Shown: positions 1 through 9,571, counted from the stretch's first letter. The stretch: DNA of 64,000 bases from Methylomonas rapida (GCF_024360925.2 NZ_CP113517.1:930001-994000); one strand, 5' to 3'. A program made the numbers and translations. Notes: generated from the letters alone by a model not told the origin.

Positions 1-1
1 T

Positions 2-508
2 ACCGGAGCAATGGATTATTGGGCCAATGTGGATGCCGTGGTCTGGTTTGCGCAACAGGTATTCCCATCGATCAAGCCGCAATGTCCAGCCGTGCGTTTT
101 TATATCGTGGGCTCCAAACCCGCCAGACAGGTGCTGCAACTGGCTGAAACCGATGCCTCCGTGGTGGTAACCGGCCGAGTTGACGACGTGAGAGCCTATA
201 TCGCACATGCGGATGTAGTCGTGGCTCCGTTGCGTATTGCCAGAGGCATTCAGAACAAAGTGTTGGAGGCCATGGCGATGGCCAGGCCTGTGGTAGTCAC
301 TTCGGCGGCTATGGAAGGCATCTGCGCTGATTCATCCATTCAGGTGCCCGCCATAGATTCGCCTGATGAATTTGCCGAGCAAGTCTTGCGGTATTTGCAA
401 CAAGCGATGCCGCCTATCATCGCTAACCGCCGCTATGTGCAAGCCGAGTTCAGTTGGCAGCATAATGGTGAACAACTGTGCCGCGTACTGAGTGGTGAAG
501 GCCAATAA
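2..508 (+). CDS. Glycosyltransferase, exosortase A-associated (TIGR03087-like), 5'-truncated by window edge
   Basis: This is the C-terminal part of a family 1/4 (GT-B) glycosyltransferase, probably adding a sugar to an undecaprenyl-linked exopolysaccharide precursor at the inner face of the membrane. The frame is open to the window edge, and the Met at base 11 lies inside the conserved MDYWANVDA segment, so it is not the start. Visible parts are the Rossmann-like strand FYIVGSKP and the donor-site stretch around GIQNKVLEAMAMARPVV, whose Glu is the second residue of the usual E-x7-E pair. The spacing and wording match the PEP-CTERM/EpsH1-associated sugar transferase family TIGR03087. The stop lies 3 bases before the next start, so the genes are probably co-transcribed and translationally coupled. 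The donor sugar cannot be told. Confidence 0.85.
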   Translation, partial: TGAMDYWANVDAVVWFAQQVFPSIKPQCPAVRFYIVGSKPARQVLQLAETDASVVVTGRVDDVRAYIAHADVVVAPLRIARGIQNKVLEAMAMARPVVVTSAAMEGICADSSIQVPAIDSPDEFAEQVLRYLQQAMPPIIANRRYVQAEFSWQHNGEQLCRVLSGEGQ

Positions 509-511
509 TCC

Positions 512-1642
512 ATGTCGCAGCCGCCATTGATCGTTCACATCATTTATCGCCTTGGCATCGGCGGGCTGGAAAACGGCTTGGTCAATCTGATCAATCGCTT
601 ACCGGCAGATAAGTATCGGCATGCGATTATTTGCTTGACCGATAGTACAGATTTTAAGAACCGAATACAGCGCCCGGATGTTGACGTCTACGAGATGCAC
701 AAACGACCAGGTCAGGATTGGGCGAGCTTTTTAAACGTCTATCAACTGATCAAACGATTGCGGCCTGCTGTTGTGCACACGCGCAACCTTGCCGCGATCG
801 AATATCAAGTGTGCGCGTTTTTGGCTGGCGTACCCTATAGGGTGCATGGCGAGCACGGCTGGGATGTCTTCGACCCCGACGGAAGCAATGTCAAATATCA
901 ATGGTTACGGAGGCTGTTGGGGCTGCTGATTCATCGTTTCATTCCACTGTCTCGGCATCTCGAGGAGTACTTGCTGAACAAGGTTGGCATTCCCGCCGCG
1001 AAAGCTACCCGAATTTGTAACGGTGTCGACACCCAAGTCTTTTATCCCAGAGCGGCTACAAGGCCCATACCGCTGGGCTGTCCGTTGGCGTTGGACGATA
1101 AAGTCGTCATTGGCACGGTGGGGCGCATGCACGGCGTCAAGGATCAATTAACTTTGGTCAGGGCGTTCATCCAGGCTTGCAATCAATCTCAATCGTTTGC
1201 CGGGCGGGCGCGCTTGCTGATCATCGGCGATGGTCCTTTGCGGGAAGAAGCCTTGGTCTTGCTGGCAAATTGCGGTTTATCGGCACAGGCCTGGTTGCCG
1301 GGCGAGCGTAGCGATATTGCCGATATTTTGCGTAGTTTGGATGTATTCGTCTTGCCATCCAAGGCCGAAGGCATATCCAACACGATACTGGAAGCGATGG
1401 CGACGGGATTGCCGATTATCGCTACCCGTGTCGGCGGCAATCCGGAATTGGTCGAGGAGGGTGTGAATGGCTGTTTGGTGGATAAGGAAAATCCGCAGCA
1501 ACTGGCTGAAGCGATGCTGGATGTGCTGCTCGATGACGATAAACGTGCTCGGTTAGCAGAGGCATCGTTGCGCCGCGCCCGAGAAGAATTTTCCATCGAT
1601 AGCATGGTAGAACGCTATCGACACATTTACGATAGGCAATAA
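512..1642 (+). CDS. Glycosyltransferase, exosortase A-associated (TIGR03088-like)
   Basis: A complete 376-residue GT-B glycosyltransferase of family 4 type. The N-terminal acceptor domain begins with IVHIIYRLGIGGLENG, a signature of the TIGR03088 sugar transferases that occur only in exosortase A (XrtA) polysaccharide loci. The C-terminal donor domain carries IGTVGRMHGVKDQ, LLIIGDGPLR and the E-x7-E region near SKAEGISNTILEAMATG. There is no signal peptide or clear membrane segment, so it should act in the cytosol at the membrane face, extending the lipid-linked repeat unit. It follows the previous transferase by 3 bases and precedes the amidotransferase by 20. Family assignment is firm; donor and acceptor are unknown. 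Confidence 0.9.
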   Translation: MSQPPLIVHIIYRLGIGGLENGLVNLINRLPADKYRHAIICLTDSTDFKNRIQRPDVDVYEMHKRPGQDWASFLNVYQLIKRLRPAVVHTRNLAAIEYQVCAFLAGVPYRVHGEHGWDVFDPDGSNVKYQWLRRLLGLLIHRFIPLSRHLEEYLLNKVGIPAAKATRICNGVDTQVFYPRAATRPIPLGCPLALDDKVVIGTVGRMHGVKDQLTLVRAFIQACNQSQSFAGRARLLIIGDGPLREEALVLLANCGLSAQAWLPGERSDIADILRSLDVFVLPSKAEGISNTILEAMATGLPIIATRVGGNPELVEEGVNGCLVDKENPQQLAEAMLDVLLDDDKRARLAEASLRRAREEFSIDSMVERYRHIYDRQ

Positions 1643-1662
1643 CCCAGCCCAATAGGACAATC

Positions 1663-3552
1663 ATGTGCGGCATAGTCGGTATTTTTGATATTCATGGCAG
1701 CAGCGAGATAGACCGCGATTTGTTGTCGCGAATGAACGAATCGCAATTCCATCGCGGCCCCGATGAAGGTGGCCTGCATACCGAGCCGGGCTTGGGCTTT
1801 GGTCATCGTCGCTTGTCCATCATCGACTTGTCCAGCGGTCAGCAGCCGATGCACAGTCAGGATGGCAATGTCGTGTTGACGTATAACGGTGAGGTTTACA
1901 ATTTTCCGGCACTGCGGCAGGAGCTGGAAGCGCTGGGCTTTGTTTTTAAAACCCATTGCGATACCGAAGTGATTCTTTATGCCTGGCAAGCCTGGGGCGA
2001 GGCTTGCGTCGAGCGCCTGCGCGGTATGTTTGCCTTTGCGATTTGGGATAGACCTCAGCAAACCTTATTTCTGGCCCGCGACCGCTTGGGTGTCAAACCG
2101 CTGTTTTATGCGCAGCTGCCGAATGGGCATTTCATTTTTGGCTCCGAGCTAAAGTCATTGAAGCAGCACCCGCTGCTACCCAAAACCATCGATCCGACTG
2201 CGATCGAGGATTACTTCGGCTTTGGTTATATCCCCGATCCCAAAACCATTTATCAGGGCGTTTATAAGCTGGAGCCTGGCTATTGTCTGACCATCCGACG
2301 TGGACAACAACATTGGCAACCGCGGCAATATTGGGATGTGAAATTCGACGTAGGGCAAAGCCGAAGTGTAGCCGAAGCTGGCGAGGAACTGATAGAGCGT
2401 CTGCGCGAAGCCGTGAAAATCCGTATGGTGGCAGATGTGCCGCTTGGAGCGTTTTTGTCCGGCGGTGTCGATTCCAGCGCGGTCGTGGCCATGATGGCGG
2501 GCATATCGGCCGATCCGGTCAATACCTGCTCGATTTCCTTTGGCGACCCCAAATTCAACGAATCGCAATTTGCCGCACAGGTGGCCGAGCGCTATCACAC
2601 CGCGCACCGTGTCGAACAAGTCGATCCCGACGATTTCAGTTTGATCGATCAATTGTCCGGTTTGTACGACGAGCCCTACGCCGACAGTTCGGCCTTGCCC
2701 ACCTATCGGGTGTGTGAGTTGGCGAAAAAACAGGTGACCGTGGTGTTGTCCGGCGATGGCGGTGATGAAAACTTGGCCGGTTACCGGCGTTATCGTTGGC
2801 ATACCTACGAAGAACGCATGCGGGCTTTGTTACCGGATGCGTTGCGGGTGCCGCTGTTTTCGACGCTGGGTCGTATCTATCCCAAACTGGATTGGGCGCC
2901 GAAAGTGTTGCGAGCCAAATCCACGCTGGAATCGATCGGGCGTGATTCCATGGCCGGGTATTTCCACAGCGTTTCGGTTCTGTCCAACGAAATGCGCGCT
3001 CAGTTGTTCAGCGAACAGCTAAAAAGCCAATTACAAGGCTATCAAGCCATTGAAGTATTCCGCCGCTACCGTCAACACGCCCCCGAACACCCGTTGGCCA
3101 TGGTGCAGTATCTGGATTTGAAAACCTATCTGGCCGGCGATATTTTGACCAAAGTCGACAGAGCCAGCATGGCGCACGCGTTGGAAGTGCGAGTGCCTTT
3201 GCTGGATCACAAACTGGTGGAATGGATGGCAACCTTGCCGCCGGACTTGAAATTGCATGGCCGCGAAGGTAAATATTTATTCAAAAAATCCTTGGAACGC
3301 TATTTGCCGAACGACATCCTGTATAGGCCAAAGATGGGCTTTGCCGTACCGCTTGCCAGTTGGTTCCGCGGGCCGTTAAAACAGAGGGTGCAAGACGCTT
3401 TGCTGGGCGATACCTTGCGGCAAACAGGCTGGTTCAACGAGGATTTTCTGCGGCACATGGTTAGCCAGCATCAATCCGGATTGCGAGATTACAGCGCTTC
3501 GATTTGGTCGTTGCTGATGTTCGAAGCGTTTTTGCGGAATAATCTTGAGTAA
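1663..3552 (+). CDS. Exosortase A-associated amidotransferase, asparagine synthase (glutamine-hydrolysing) type
   Basis: A 629-residue AsnB-like enzyme. The start is fixed by the catalytic Cys2 (MCGIVGIF), which must become N-terminal for glutaminase activity. Residues about 1-210 form the Ntn glutaminase domain (FHRGPDEGG, GHRRLSIIDLS). Residues about 240-600 form the ATP-PPase synthetase domain with the P-loop LSGGVDSS near residue 265 and later LSGDGGDE. Families of this kind next to XrtA glycosyltransferases (TIGR03108) are thought to amidate a sugar acid or modify the polysaccharide rather than make free asparagine; that role is inferred from context. It belongs to the same operon as the two upstream transferases. 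The next cluster gene is separated from it by a decayed transposase. Confidence 0.9.
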   Translation: MCGIVGIFDIHGSSEIDRDLLSRMNESQFHRGPDEGGLHTEPGLGFGHRRLSIIDLSSGQQPMHSQDGNVVLTYNGEVYNFPALRQELEALGFVFKTHCDTEVILYAWQAWGEACVERLRGMFAFAIWDRPQQTLFLARDRLGVKPLFYAQLPNGHFIFGSELKSLKQHPLLPKTIDPTAIEDYFGFGYIPDPKTIYQGVYKLEPGYCLTIRRGQQHWQPRQYWDVKFDVGQSRSVAEAGEELIERLREAVKIRMVADVPLGAFLSGGVDSSAVVAMMAGISADPVNTCSISFGDPKFNESQFAAQVAERYHTAHRVEQVDPDDFSLIDQLSGLYDEPYADSSALPTYRVCELAKKQVTVVLSGDGGDENLAGYRRYRWHTYEERMRALLPDALRVPLFSTLGRIYPKLDWAPKVLRAKSTLESIGRDSMAGYFHSVSVLSNEMRAQLFSEQLKSQLQGYQAIEVFRRYRQHAPEHPLAMVQYLDLKTYLAGDILTKVDRASMAHALEVRVPLLDHKLVEWMATLPPDLKLHGREGKYLFKKSLERYLPNDILYRPKMGFAVPLASWFRGPLKQRVQDALLGDTLRQTGWFNEDFLRHMVSQHQSGLRDYSASIWSLLMFEAFLRNNLE

Positions 3553-3718
3553 TTTTGTTCGATTTGCTTGGCTTAGTCTGTACCCGCGTGCAAGGGATGT
3601 TTTGACGTTGATGCATGAAATCGCGATAGCGTAAACTGAAGTCTATGATTAACCCAATACAATGCGACTATGAAGGTCAAACAAATAGCTTCGGATTGCC
3701 CTACCTATCTCAGCAAAC

Positions 3719-3958
3719 GCGAAATACGAAGTACTAAATTGGCCTGAATATGACCGAGCATTGATGAAGCTAGGTGATATCACGGTTTGGTTTGATGAAG
3801 AATTTATCAGTTGCCACTGGTGTTCTGAGTCCATTGGTCAGAGTGGTGTACTGTTGAAGCATTCAGATTAAGTGATCCGGTCGTTGTTGGTTTTGAAAGT
3901 CACGTTCGCACTGGTTGCGGATGCCCTGGTATTTATTGATTCCCCATCTTTCCCGTAA
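3719..3958 (+). mobile_element. Decayed IS5-family (IS903-like) transposase fragment
   Basis: One reading frame encodes a fragment starting KYEVLNWPEYDRALMKLG, then DITVWFDEEFI, a stop codon at 3869-3871, then VIRSLLVLKVTFALVADAL, ending at a second stop at 3956. The NWxEYDRAL...LWFDEE order and the following (Y/H)SD-xAIRxLLVLKxxF block are typical of the N-terminus of IS5/IS903-type transposases. The DDE catalytic core and terminal repeats are not recognisable. This is a non-functional remnant occupying the 500-base gap between two polysaccharide genes. The rest of 3553-4056 shows nothing else. Confidence 0.55.
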
Positions 3959-4056
3959 GGCCTGGATGAAATTGACCGAGCCAAAACAGCCTTAAACCTT
4001 GTTGCCAATTTTCCAGCGATCGGCGATGCTAATAAAAACAAAATCATGATATTGCC

Positions 4057-5268
4057 ATGAAAATCCTGCATATCCTCGACCATTCGATACCGCTGCATAG
4101 TGGTTACACCTTTCGTACCCGGGCCATTTTGGAGCAACAGCGGCAGTTAGGTTGGGAGACTTTTCATATCACGTCCGCCAAACATGTTGGAAGCCGGGCG
4201 GCGGAAGAAGTTGTCGATGGACTGACTTTTTATCGATCACCGAATCCCGAAGGCCTGTTCTCGAAATGGCCGGTTTTGAATCAATGGGCCATCGTGCAAA
4301 CCTTGCGCCAGCGTCTCGATGAAATCATTCCTAAAATCCAGCCGGACATTCTGCATGCGCATTCGCCCGCGCTGAATGGTCTGGCTGCATTGCAAATGTC
4401 TAAAAAACATGGCATTCCATTGGTCTACGAATGCCGGGCGTTTTGGGAGGATGCCGCGGTCGATCACGGCACTACTCAAGAAGGCAGTTTGCGTTATCGG
4501 GTGACCAAGGCCTTGGAAACGCATATCTTCAAGCATGCCGATGCGGTTACCACGATTTGCGAAGGTTTGCGTAACGACATCATTGGCCGAGGCGTGGCGG
4601 CCGACAAAATCACCGTGATTCCCAATGCGGTCGATATCGATAAATTCACATTCGGCGAAAAAGCCGATCCCGAGTTGCTGCAACAATTGAATCTGGTTGA
4701 CAATACCGTGTTGGGTTTCATCGGCTCGTTTTACGCCTACGAAGGTCTGTTGTTGCTGCTCGATGCCTTGCCTGAAATCATCAGAAATCAGCCGAATGTA
4801 CGTTTATTGCTGGTTGGCGGCGGTCCGCAACAGCAAGCAATAAAACATAAGATCAAGGCGCTGGGTTTGCAGGATTTTGTTTTGTTGACGGGACGCATTC
4901 CGCACGATCAGGTACAGCGGTATTACAACTTGGTCGATATATTCGTCTATCCGCGCTTGTCGATGCGACTGACCGATCTGGTGACGCCTTTGAAACCGCT
5001 GGAAGCCATGGCGCAGGGACGGATTGTGGTGGCTTCCGATGTCGGCGGTCATCAGGAATTGATAAGAAACGGGGAAACCGGTTACCTATTTAAGGCGAGC
5101 GATCCTGATGCCTTGGCGCAAACCGTGCTAAAAGCGCTTGCGGATCAACACGGCTGGAACGAGATGCTGCGTAACGGCAGGCGTTACGTCGAGGATGAGC
5201 GCAACTGGCAGCGCAGTGTGGCTAATTACCAGTCTGTCTATGCGTACGCCAGTCAAGCGAAAAGATGA
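4057..5268 (+). CDS. Glycosyltransferase, exosortase A-associated (TIGR04063-like)
   Basis: A 403-residue GT-B family 4 transferase. The opening MKILHILDHSIPLHSGYTFR is the hallmark of TIGR04063, the third glycosyltransferase family restricted to XrtA/PEP-CTERM polysaccharide loci. The C-terminal half holds LGFIGSFYAYEGL, LLLVGGGPQQQ and the donor-binding stretch VTPLKPLEAMAQGRIVVASDVGG. It has no signal peptide and should work on the cytosolic membrane face. The start follows the transposase remnant. The stop overlaps the next start by ATGA, showing translational coupling with the following gene. Substrate is not deducible. Confidence 0.9.
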   Translation: MKILHILDHSIPLHSGYTFRTRAILEQQRQLGWETFHITSAKHVGSRAAEEVVDGLTFYRSPNPEGLFSKWPVLNQWAIVQTLRQRLDEIIPKIQPDILHAHSPALNGLAALQMSKKHGIPLVYECRAFWEDAAVDHGTTQEGSLRYRVTKALETHIFKHADAVTTICEGLRNDIIGRGVAADKITVIPNAVDIDKFTFGEKADPELLQQLNLVDNTVLGFIGSFYAYEGLLLLLDALPEIIRNQPNVRLLLVGGGPQQQAIKHKIKALGLQDFVLLTGRIPHDQVQRYYNLVDIFVYPRLSMRLTDLVTPLKPLEAMAQGRIVVASDVGGHQELIRNGETGYLFKASDPDALAQTVLKALADQHGWNEMLRNGRRYVEDERNWQRSVANYQSVYAYASQAKR

Positions 5269-6470
5269 GCGAAAAAACGCCCAGAATCGTGGTTTTTTGT
5301 TCTCTGTATCCGAGTCAGGTCAGACCGAATGCGGGTGTGTTCATACGCGAACGCATGAGTCGGGTCGCGGAACATTGTCCATTGTTAGTGGTTTCGCCGG
5401 TGCCGTGGTTTCCCTTGCAAGGCTTGATTCGCTTGGTTAAGCCAGGCTACCGACCGCAACCTCGCCACTATGAAGAGCAAAATGGTATTTCCGTGTATTT
5501 TCCACGTTTTTTGGCGATACCGGGTTTGTTTCGTTCTCTGGATGGCTTCATGATGGCGCTTGCTTGTCTGCCATTGTTCCTCAAGTTAAAAAAAGAATTG
5601 GCTTACAATTTGATCGATGCGCATTTCGCCTATCCTGATGGTTATGCTGCAACCTGGTTGGGACGCTGGCTTGATGTGCCGGTGACGATCACTTTGCGGG
5701 GAACCGAAGTGCCGCTATCCAGAATAGCCGGACGCCGGAAGTGCTTATTGAAAGCACTACAGCGAGCAACCAAAGTATTTTCAGTTTCCGAGTCGTTGAA
5801 ACGGCATGTGGTGGCTCTAGGCGCGCAATCTAAAAAAATCCAGGTAATCGGCAACGGCGTTGATAGGGAAAAATTCCGGGCAATCGATAAAACCAAGGCC
5901 CGCAAGCAATTGGGACTGCCCGAAGACGTGCCGGTGCTGATTTCGGTCGGTGGACTGGTGGACAGAAAAGGGTTTCATCGTGTAATTGAAATACTGCCCG
6001 GATTACTGGAAAAGTATCCAAGATTGGTTTATCTGATCGTTGGCGGGGCCAGTCCGGAGGGTGACAACCGGGCGCAACTGGAGCGTCAAGTCGAAGCGCT
6101 GGGGCTGACGCAATGCGTGCGTTTTCTGGGGGCGATGCCAAGCACTGAGCTATATGTGCCATTATCCGCGGCCGACGTGTTCGTGCTGGCGACCGCAAAC
6201 GAAGGCTGGGCCAACGTGTTTTTGGAAGCGATGGCTTGTGGCTTGCCGGTCGTGACGACTGACGTTGGCGGTAATCGCGAGGTGGTAGCCGATTCCAGTT
6301 TGGGCACGATCGTGCCTTTTGGGGACTCCGCGGCCTTAGCTGCAGCTATCGGTGATGCCTTGGGTCGTACATGGGACAGGCAAGCGATCATTCGCTATGC
6401 CTCCGACAATGCCTGGGATAGACGCATCTCTCAGTTACGGGCGGAATTCAACTTGCTGGTAAATCAATGA
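5265..6470 (+). CDS. Glycosyltransferase family 4 (TuaC-like)
   Basis: A 401-residue GT-B transferase. The N-terminal part reads FCSLYPSQVRPNAGVFIRER, resembling TuaC-type transferases. The donor domain has LISVGGLVDRKGFH, YLIVGGASPEG and the ANEGWANVFLEAMACGLPVV block with the E-x7-E pair. Both ends overlap neighbours by four bases (ATGA), so it lies in the middle of a tightly coupled three-gene unit with the upstream transferase and the downstream adenylating enzyme. It probably adds one sugar to the exopolysaccharide repeat unit, an inference from context. Confidence 0.85.
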   Translation: MSEKTPRIVVFCSLYPSQVRPNAGVFIRERMSRVAEHCPLLVVSPVPWFPLQGLIRLVKPGYRPQPRHYEEQNGISVYFPRFLAIPGLFRSLDGFMMALACLPLFLKLKKELAYNLIDAHFAYPDGYAATWLGRWLDVPVTITLRGTEVPLSRIAGRRKCLLKALQRATKVFSVSESLKRHVVALGAQSKKIQVIGNGVDREKFRAIDKTKARKQLGLPEDVPVLISVGGLVDRKGFHRVIEILPGLLEKYPRLVYLIVGGASPEGDNRAQLERQVEALGLTQCVRFLGAMPSTELYVPLSAADVFVLATANEGWANVFLEAMACGLPVVTTDVGGNREVVADSSLGTIVPFGDSAALAAAIGDALGRTWDRQAIIRYASDNAWDRRISQLRAEFNLLVNQ

Positions 6471-7822
6471 ACCTTTATACGTCTTTTTGCTCTGCCATTC
6501 TGTTTCCGCTACATGAGGCCCTGAAACAGCACAACACTGTAAAGATTCGTCGCGAGATGGAGCAGACTCAGTGGTTGAGCCCCGAGCAAATCAGACAATT
6601 GCAACTGAATAAGCTGAAAGCGTTCTTGACCGATGTACAAGGCCATGTGCCATATTATCGAAACTTGTTCGGGCAAAACGGATTCGATCCCGCGTCTGTC
6701 GAGAACCTGGAGCAATTGTCCGCCGTACCGTTATTGTCCAAGGCCGAGATCAGAGCGCATCTCGAAGATTTGAAGGCCGATGATGCCGTCGGGCTGGCTC
6801 GGTTCAATACCGGGGGTTCCAGCGGCGAACCTTTGATTTTTTATATTGGCCGGCAACGGGTCAGCCACGACGTGGCCGCCAAATGGCGAGCGACACGCTG
6901 GTGGAACGTCGATATCGGTGATCCCGAGGCGGTGATCTGGGGCTCGCCCATTGAGCTTGGCGCTCAGGATAAAATCCGGCTGCTGCGCGATAAATTGCTG
7001 CGCACCCACTTGATTCCGGCCTTCGAAATGTCGCCGGAAAAAATCGATGGTTTCATACGCGATATTCAAAGAATCCGGCCGAAAATGCTGTTCGGCTATC
7101 CGTCTGCCCTGGCGCATATCGCCAGCCATGCCGAGAAAAAAGGCATCATGCTGAACAATCTAGGCATCAAGGTGGCCTTTGTGACTTCGGAACGGCTCTA
7201 CGAGCATCAGCGGGAAAAAATCCAGAACGTGTTCGCATGCCCGGTCGCCAACGGCTACGGCGGCCGCGATGCCGGCTTCATCGCCCATCAATGCCCGCAG
7301 GGTGGGATGCATATCACCGCGGAAGACATCATCGTCGAAATCGTCGATGCAGCAGGTCGAGTTTTGCCGGCTGGCGAGTTGGGCGAAATCGTCGTCACCC
7401 ATCTGGCGACTCGCGATTTCCCGTTCATACGCTATCGTACGGGCGACATGGGGATTTTATCCGGCAAAACCTGTAGCTGTGGTCGCGGCTTGCCTTTACT
7501 TGAAGAAATACAGGGACGGACTACCGATTTCGTGGTCGCCCGGGACGGCACCGTGCTGCATGGTTTGGCGTTAATTTACGTGCTGCGCGACCTGGAAGGC
7601 GTCGATGCTTTCAAGATTACTCAGCACAGTTTGGATAAAACCGTGGTACAAGTGGTAAGAGCCGGCGGCTATCGCGAGGCCGAGGCTGAAAGCAGAATTA
7701 TCGGTGAATTCAAGAAACGTTTAGGCGCCGATGTCGATATTCAAATCGAATACAGCGATGTTATTGCTAAGGAACGATCCGGCAAGTTCCGCTATGTCAT
7801 CAGTCATGTGCATCCAGTTTGA
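6467..7822 (+). CDS. Phenylacetate-CoA ligase-like / CapK family adenylate-forming protein
   Basis: A 451-residue member of the AMP-forming acyl-adenylate superfamily, PaaK/CapK branch. The ATP-binding loop is FNTGGSSGEPLIF (residues about 115-127), with the downstream YGGRDAGFIAHQC and YRTGDMG motifs and a C-terminal region ending near KERSGKFRYVIS. CapK-like proteins are common in capsule and XrtA loci, where they are suspected to activate an acyl or amino acid group for decoration of the polysaccharide. The genuine substrate is unknown, so phenylacetate activation should not be assumed. Its start overlaps the previous stop. A 136-base gap then separates it from the GDP-mannose gene. Confidence 0.8.
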   Translation: MNLYTSFCSAILFPLHEALKQHNTVKIRREMEQTQWLSPEQIRQLQLNKLKAFLTDVQGHVPYYRNLFGQNGFDPASVENLEQLSAVPLLSKAEIRAHLEDLKADDAVGLARFNTGGSSGEPLIFYIGRQRVSHDVAAKWRATRWWNVDIGDPEAVIWGSPIELGAQDKIRLLRDKLLRTHLIPAFEMSPEKIDGFIRDIQRIRPKMLFGYPSALAHIASHAEKKGIMLNNLGIKVAFVTSERLYEHQREKIQNVFACPVANGYGGRDAGFIAHQCPQGGMHITAEDIIVEIVDAAGRVLPAGELGEIVVTHLATRDFPFIRYRTGDMGILSGKTCSCGRGLPLLEEIQGRTTDFVVARDGTVLHGLALIYVLRDLEGVDAFKITQHSLDKTVVQVVRAGGYREAEAESRIIGEFKKRLGADVDIQIEYSDVIAKERSGKFRYVISHVHPV

Positions 7823-7958
7823 TTTCGGTCGCAATGTCAAGCCAGTAGCAAAGCCAAGTATGGCAGCGAAGTAAAGCCTGCCTTACCCTTTGCCTTCTCG
7901 TGAGCTTGAAGAGGCGATATTTTATCCAACAAATTTATTAGAAAAGGAAAACCTAATC

Positions 7959-9359
7959 ATGATACCCGTCATACTTTCTGGAGGTTCCGGTACTCGGTTG
8001 TGGCCGCTGTCCCGTGGACAATATCCCAAACAATTCCTGCCGCTGGTTTCGGGGAAGACCATGATCCAGGAAACATTGTTGCGGTTGAACGGTGTGGCGG
8101 ATTTGCAGCCGCCTATCGCCGTTTGCAACGAAGACCACCGGTTCATGATGGCCGAGCAATTGCGGGAAATCGGCATCAGGCCGTCGGCGATCATACTGGA
8201 ACCCGTCGGCAAAAATACCGCGCCGGCCGTGGCGATGGCGGCTTTGAGCGCTTCGTCGGAAGACGATGTGCTGTTGATTTTGCCAGCAGACCATGTCATC
8301 GCCGATACGGTGGTTTTCCATGAGGCCATCAGACACGCCGCCGAGTTGGCGCAACAGGATTTGCTGGTAACCTTCGGCATCGTCGCAACGGCACCGGAGA
8401 CAGGGTACGGCTACATCAAGGCAGCCGATAGTGCTATCGGCCAAGGTTTCAAGGTGGCGGCCTTCGTCGAGAAACCCGATGTGGAAACGGCTCAGCGCTA
8501 TATCGACAGTGGTGATTATTTCTGGAACAGCGGGATGTTTGCCTTTAAAGCGGGTTGTTTTTTGCGCGAACTGGAAAAATTCAATCCACAAATGTTGGCT
8601 TCCTGCCGCCAAGCGTTGGCGGCAGCAAAAACCGATTTTGATTTCACTCGCCTCGATAAGGCAATATTCTCCAGCTGTCCTGCGGATTCCATCGACTACG
8701 CGGTGATGGAAAAAACCGACAAGGCGGCCGTGATACCAATGAATGCTGGCTGGAACGACGTCGGCTCGTGGTCGGCCTTGTGGGATGTCACCGGTAAAGA
8801 TCAAGCCGGCAATGCCATCAAGGGCGATGTATTGGCCATCGATACGGTCAATTCCTATATTCATTCCAGCAGTAAACTGGTAGCCGTCGTCGGCGTCGAG
8901 AACTTGGTGGTCGTGGAAACCGATGATGCGGTGATGGTAGCGGCCAAGGACAAGGTTCAGGATGTCAAGCTGGTCGTCGATCAATTGAAAGCATTGAAGC
9001 GCGACGAAGCCCAAGTGCATCGCAAAGTTTATCGGCCATGGGGGCATTACGATTTGGTCGATAGCGGAGACAGGCATCATACCAAGCGCATCGTGGTCAA
9101 GCCCGGCGCCAAGCTGTCCTTGCAAAAACACCATCATCGCGCGGAGCACTGGGTGGTGGTGAAGGGTACGGCCTGGGTACACAAGGACGGTCAGGAGGTC
9201 ATGGTCACCGAAAACGAGTCGATCTACATTCCGGTCGGTGCCATGCATAGCCTGGAAAATCCGGGTGTGATTCCGTTGGAAATGGTCGAGGTGCAATCCG
9301 GCAGTTATCTCGGCGAAGACGATATCGTACGTTATCAGGATAATTACGGCCGAGTCTGA
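7959..9359 (+). CDS. manC: Mannose-1-phosphate guanylyltransferase / mannose-6-phosphate isomerase
   Basis: A bifunctional type II enzyme (466 residues) making GDP-mannose for the polysaccharide. The N-terminal nucleotidyltransferase domain has the GGSGTRLWPLSR signature and PKQFLPL, then FVEKP near residue 170 and WNSGMF. The C-terminal cupin isomerase domain has the KHHHRAEHWVVVKGTA metal-site motif around residues 388-403. The reading frame extends 23 codons upstream, but the start at 7959 is chosen because the pyrophosphorylase fold begins directly there (MIPVILSGG) and a purine-rich GAAAAGGAAA lies just upstream. Equivalent names are AlgA, XanB and CpsB. It is the last cluster gene. Confidence 0.93.
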   Translation: MIPVILSGGSGTRLWPLSRGQYPKQFLPLVSGKTMIQETLLRLNGVADLQPPIAVCNEDHRFMMAEQLREIGIRPSAIILEPVGKNTAPAVAMAALSASSEDDVLLILPADHVIADTVVFHEAIRHAAELAQQDLLVTFGIVATAPETGYGYIKAADSAIGQGFKVAAFVEKPDVETAQRYIDSGDYFWNSGMFAFKAGCFLRELEKFNPQMLASCRQALAAAKTDFDFTRLDKAIFSSCPADSIDYAVMEKTDKAAVIPMNAGWNDVGSWSALWDVTGKDQAGNAIKGDVLAIDTVNSYIHSSSKLVAVVGVENLVVVETDDAVMVAAKDKVQDVKLVVDQLKALKRDEAQVHRKVYRPWGHYDLVDSGDRHHTKRIVVKPGAKLSLQKHHHRAEHWVVVKGTAWVHKDGQEVMVTENESIYIPVGAMHSLENPGVIPLEMVEVQSGSYLGEDDIVRYQDNYGRV

Positions 9360-9553
9360 TGCCTTTGGTTCGTTCTCGCTTGGTGGTCGGCGGATCCGGG
9401 TTTACCTGCGTCGTGCAGGCCGGGTAACAGAAGAAAGTCGGTTATCATGATGTTGGGTAGTCGCTACACATAGCTTTTCACTTTGAAAAAGGGGATAGGG
9501 GGGATCGAAAAACGCCTCCAGTCCTCTTTAGCAAAAGTGATAATCAGCGTGTG

Positions 9554-9571
9554 ATTCGGCACTAGCCGAAT
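9554..9571. repeat. Perfect 7-bp hairpin between manC and corA
   Basis: ATTCGGC and GCCGAAT flank a four-base ACTA loop. No T-run follows on either strand, so it is not a typical intrinsic terminator. It lies in the leader of the CorA-type gene; role unknown. A second small hairpin, CCTGC...GCAGG, lies near 9408. Confidence 0.4.

Noticed and set aside
7953..9296. 447-codon minus-strand frame over the GDP-mannose gene
   Set aside because: Shadow of manC; no recognisable protein features and no ribosome site.
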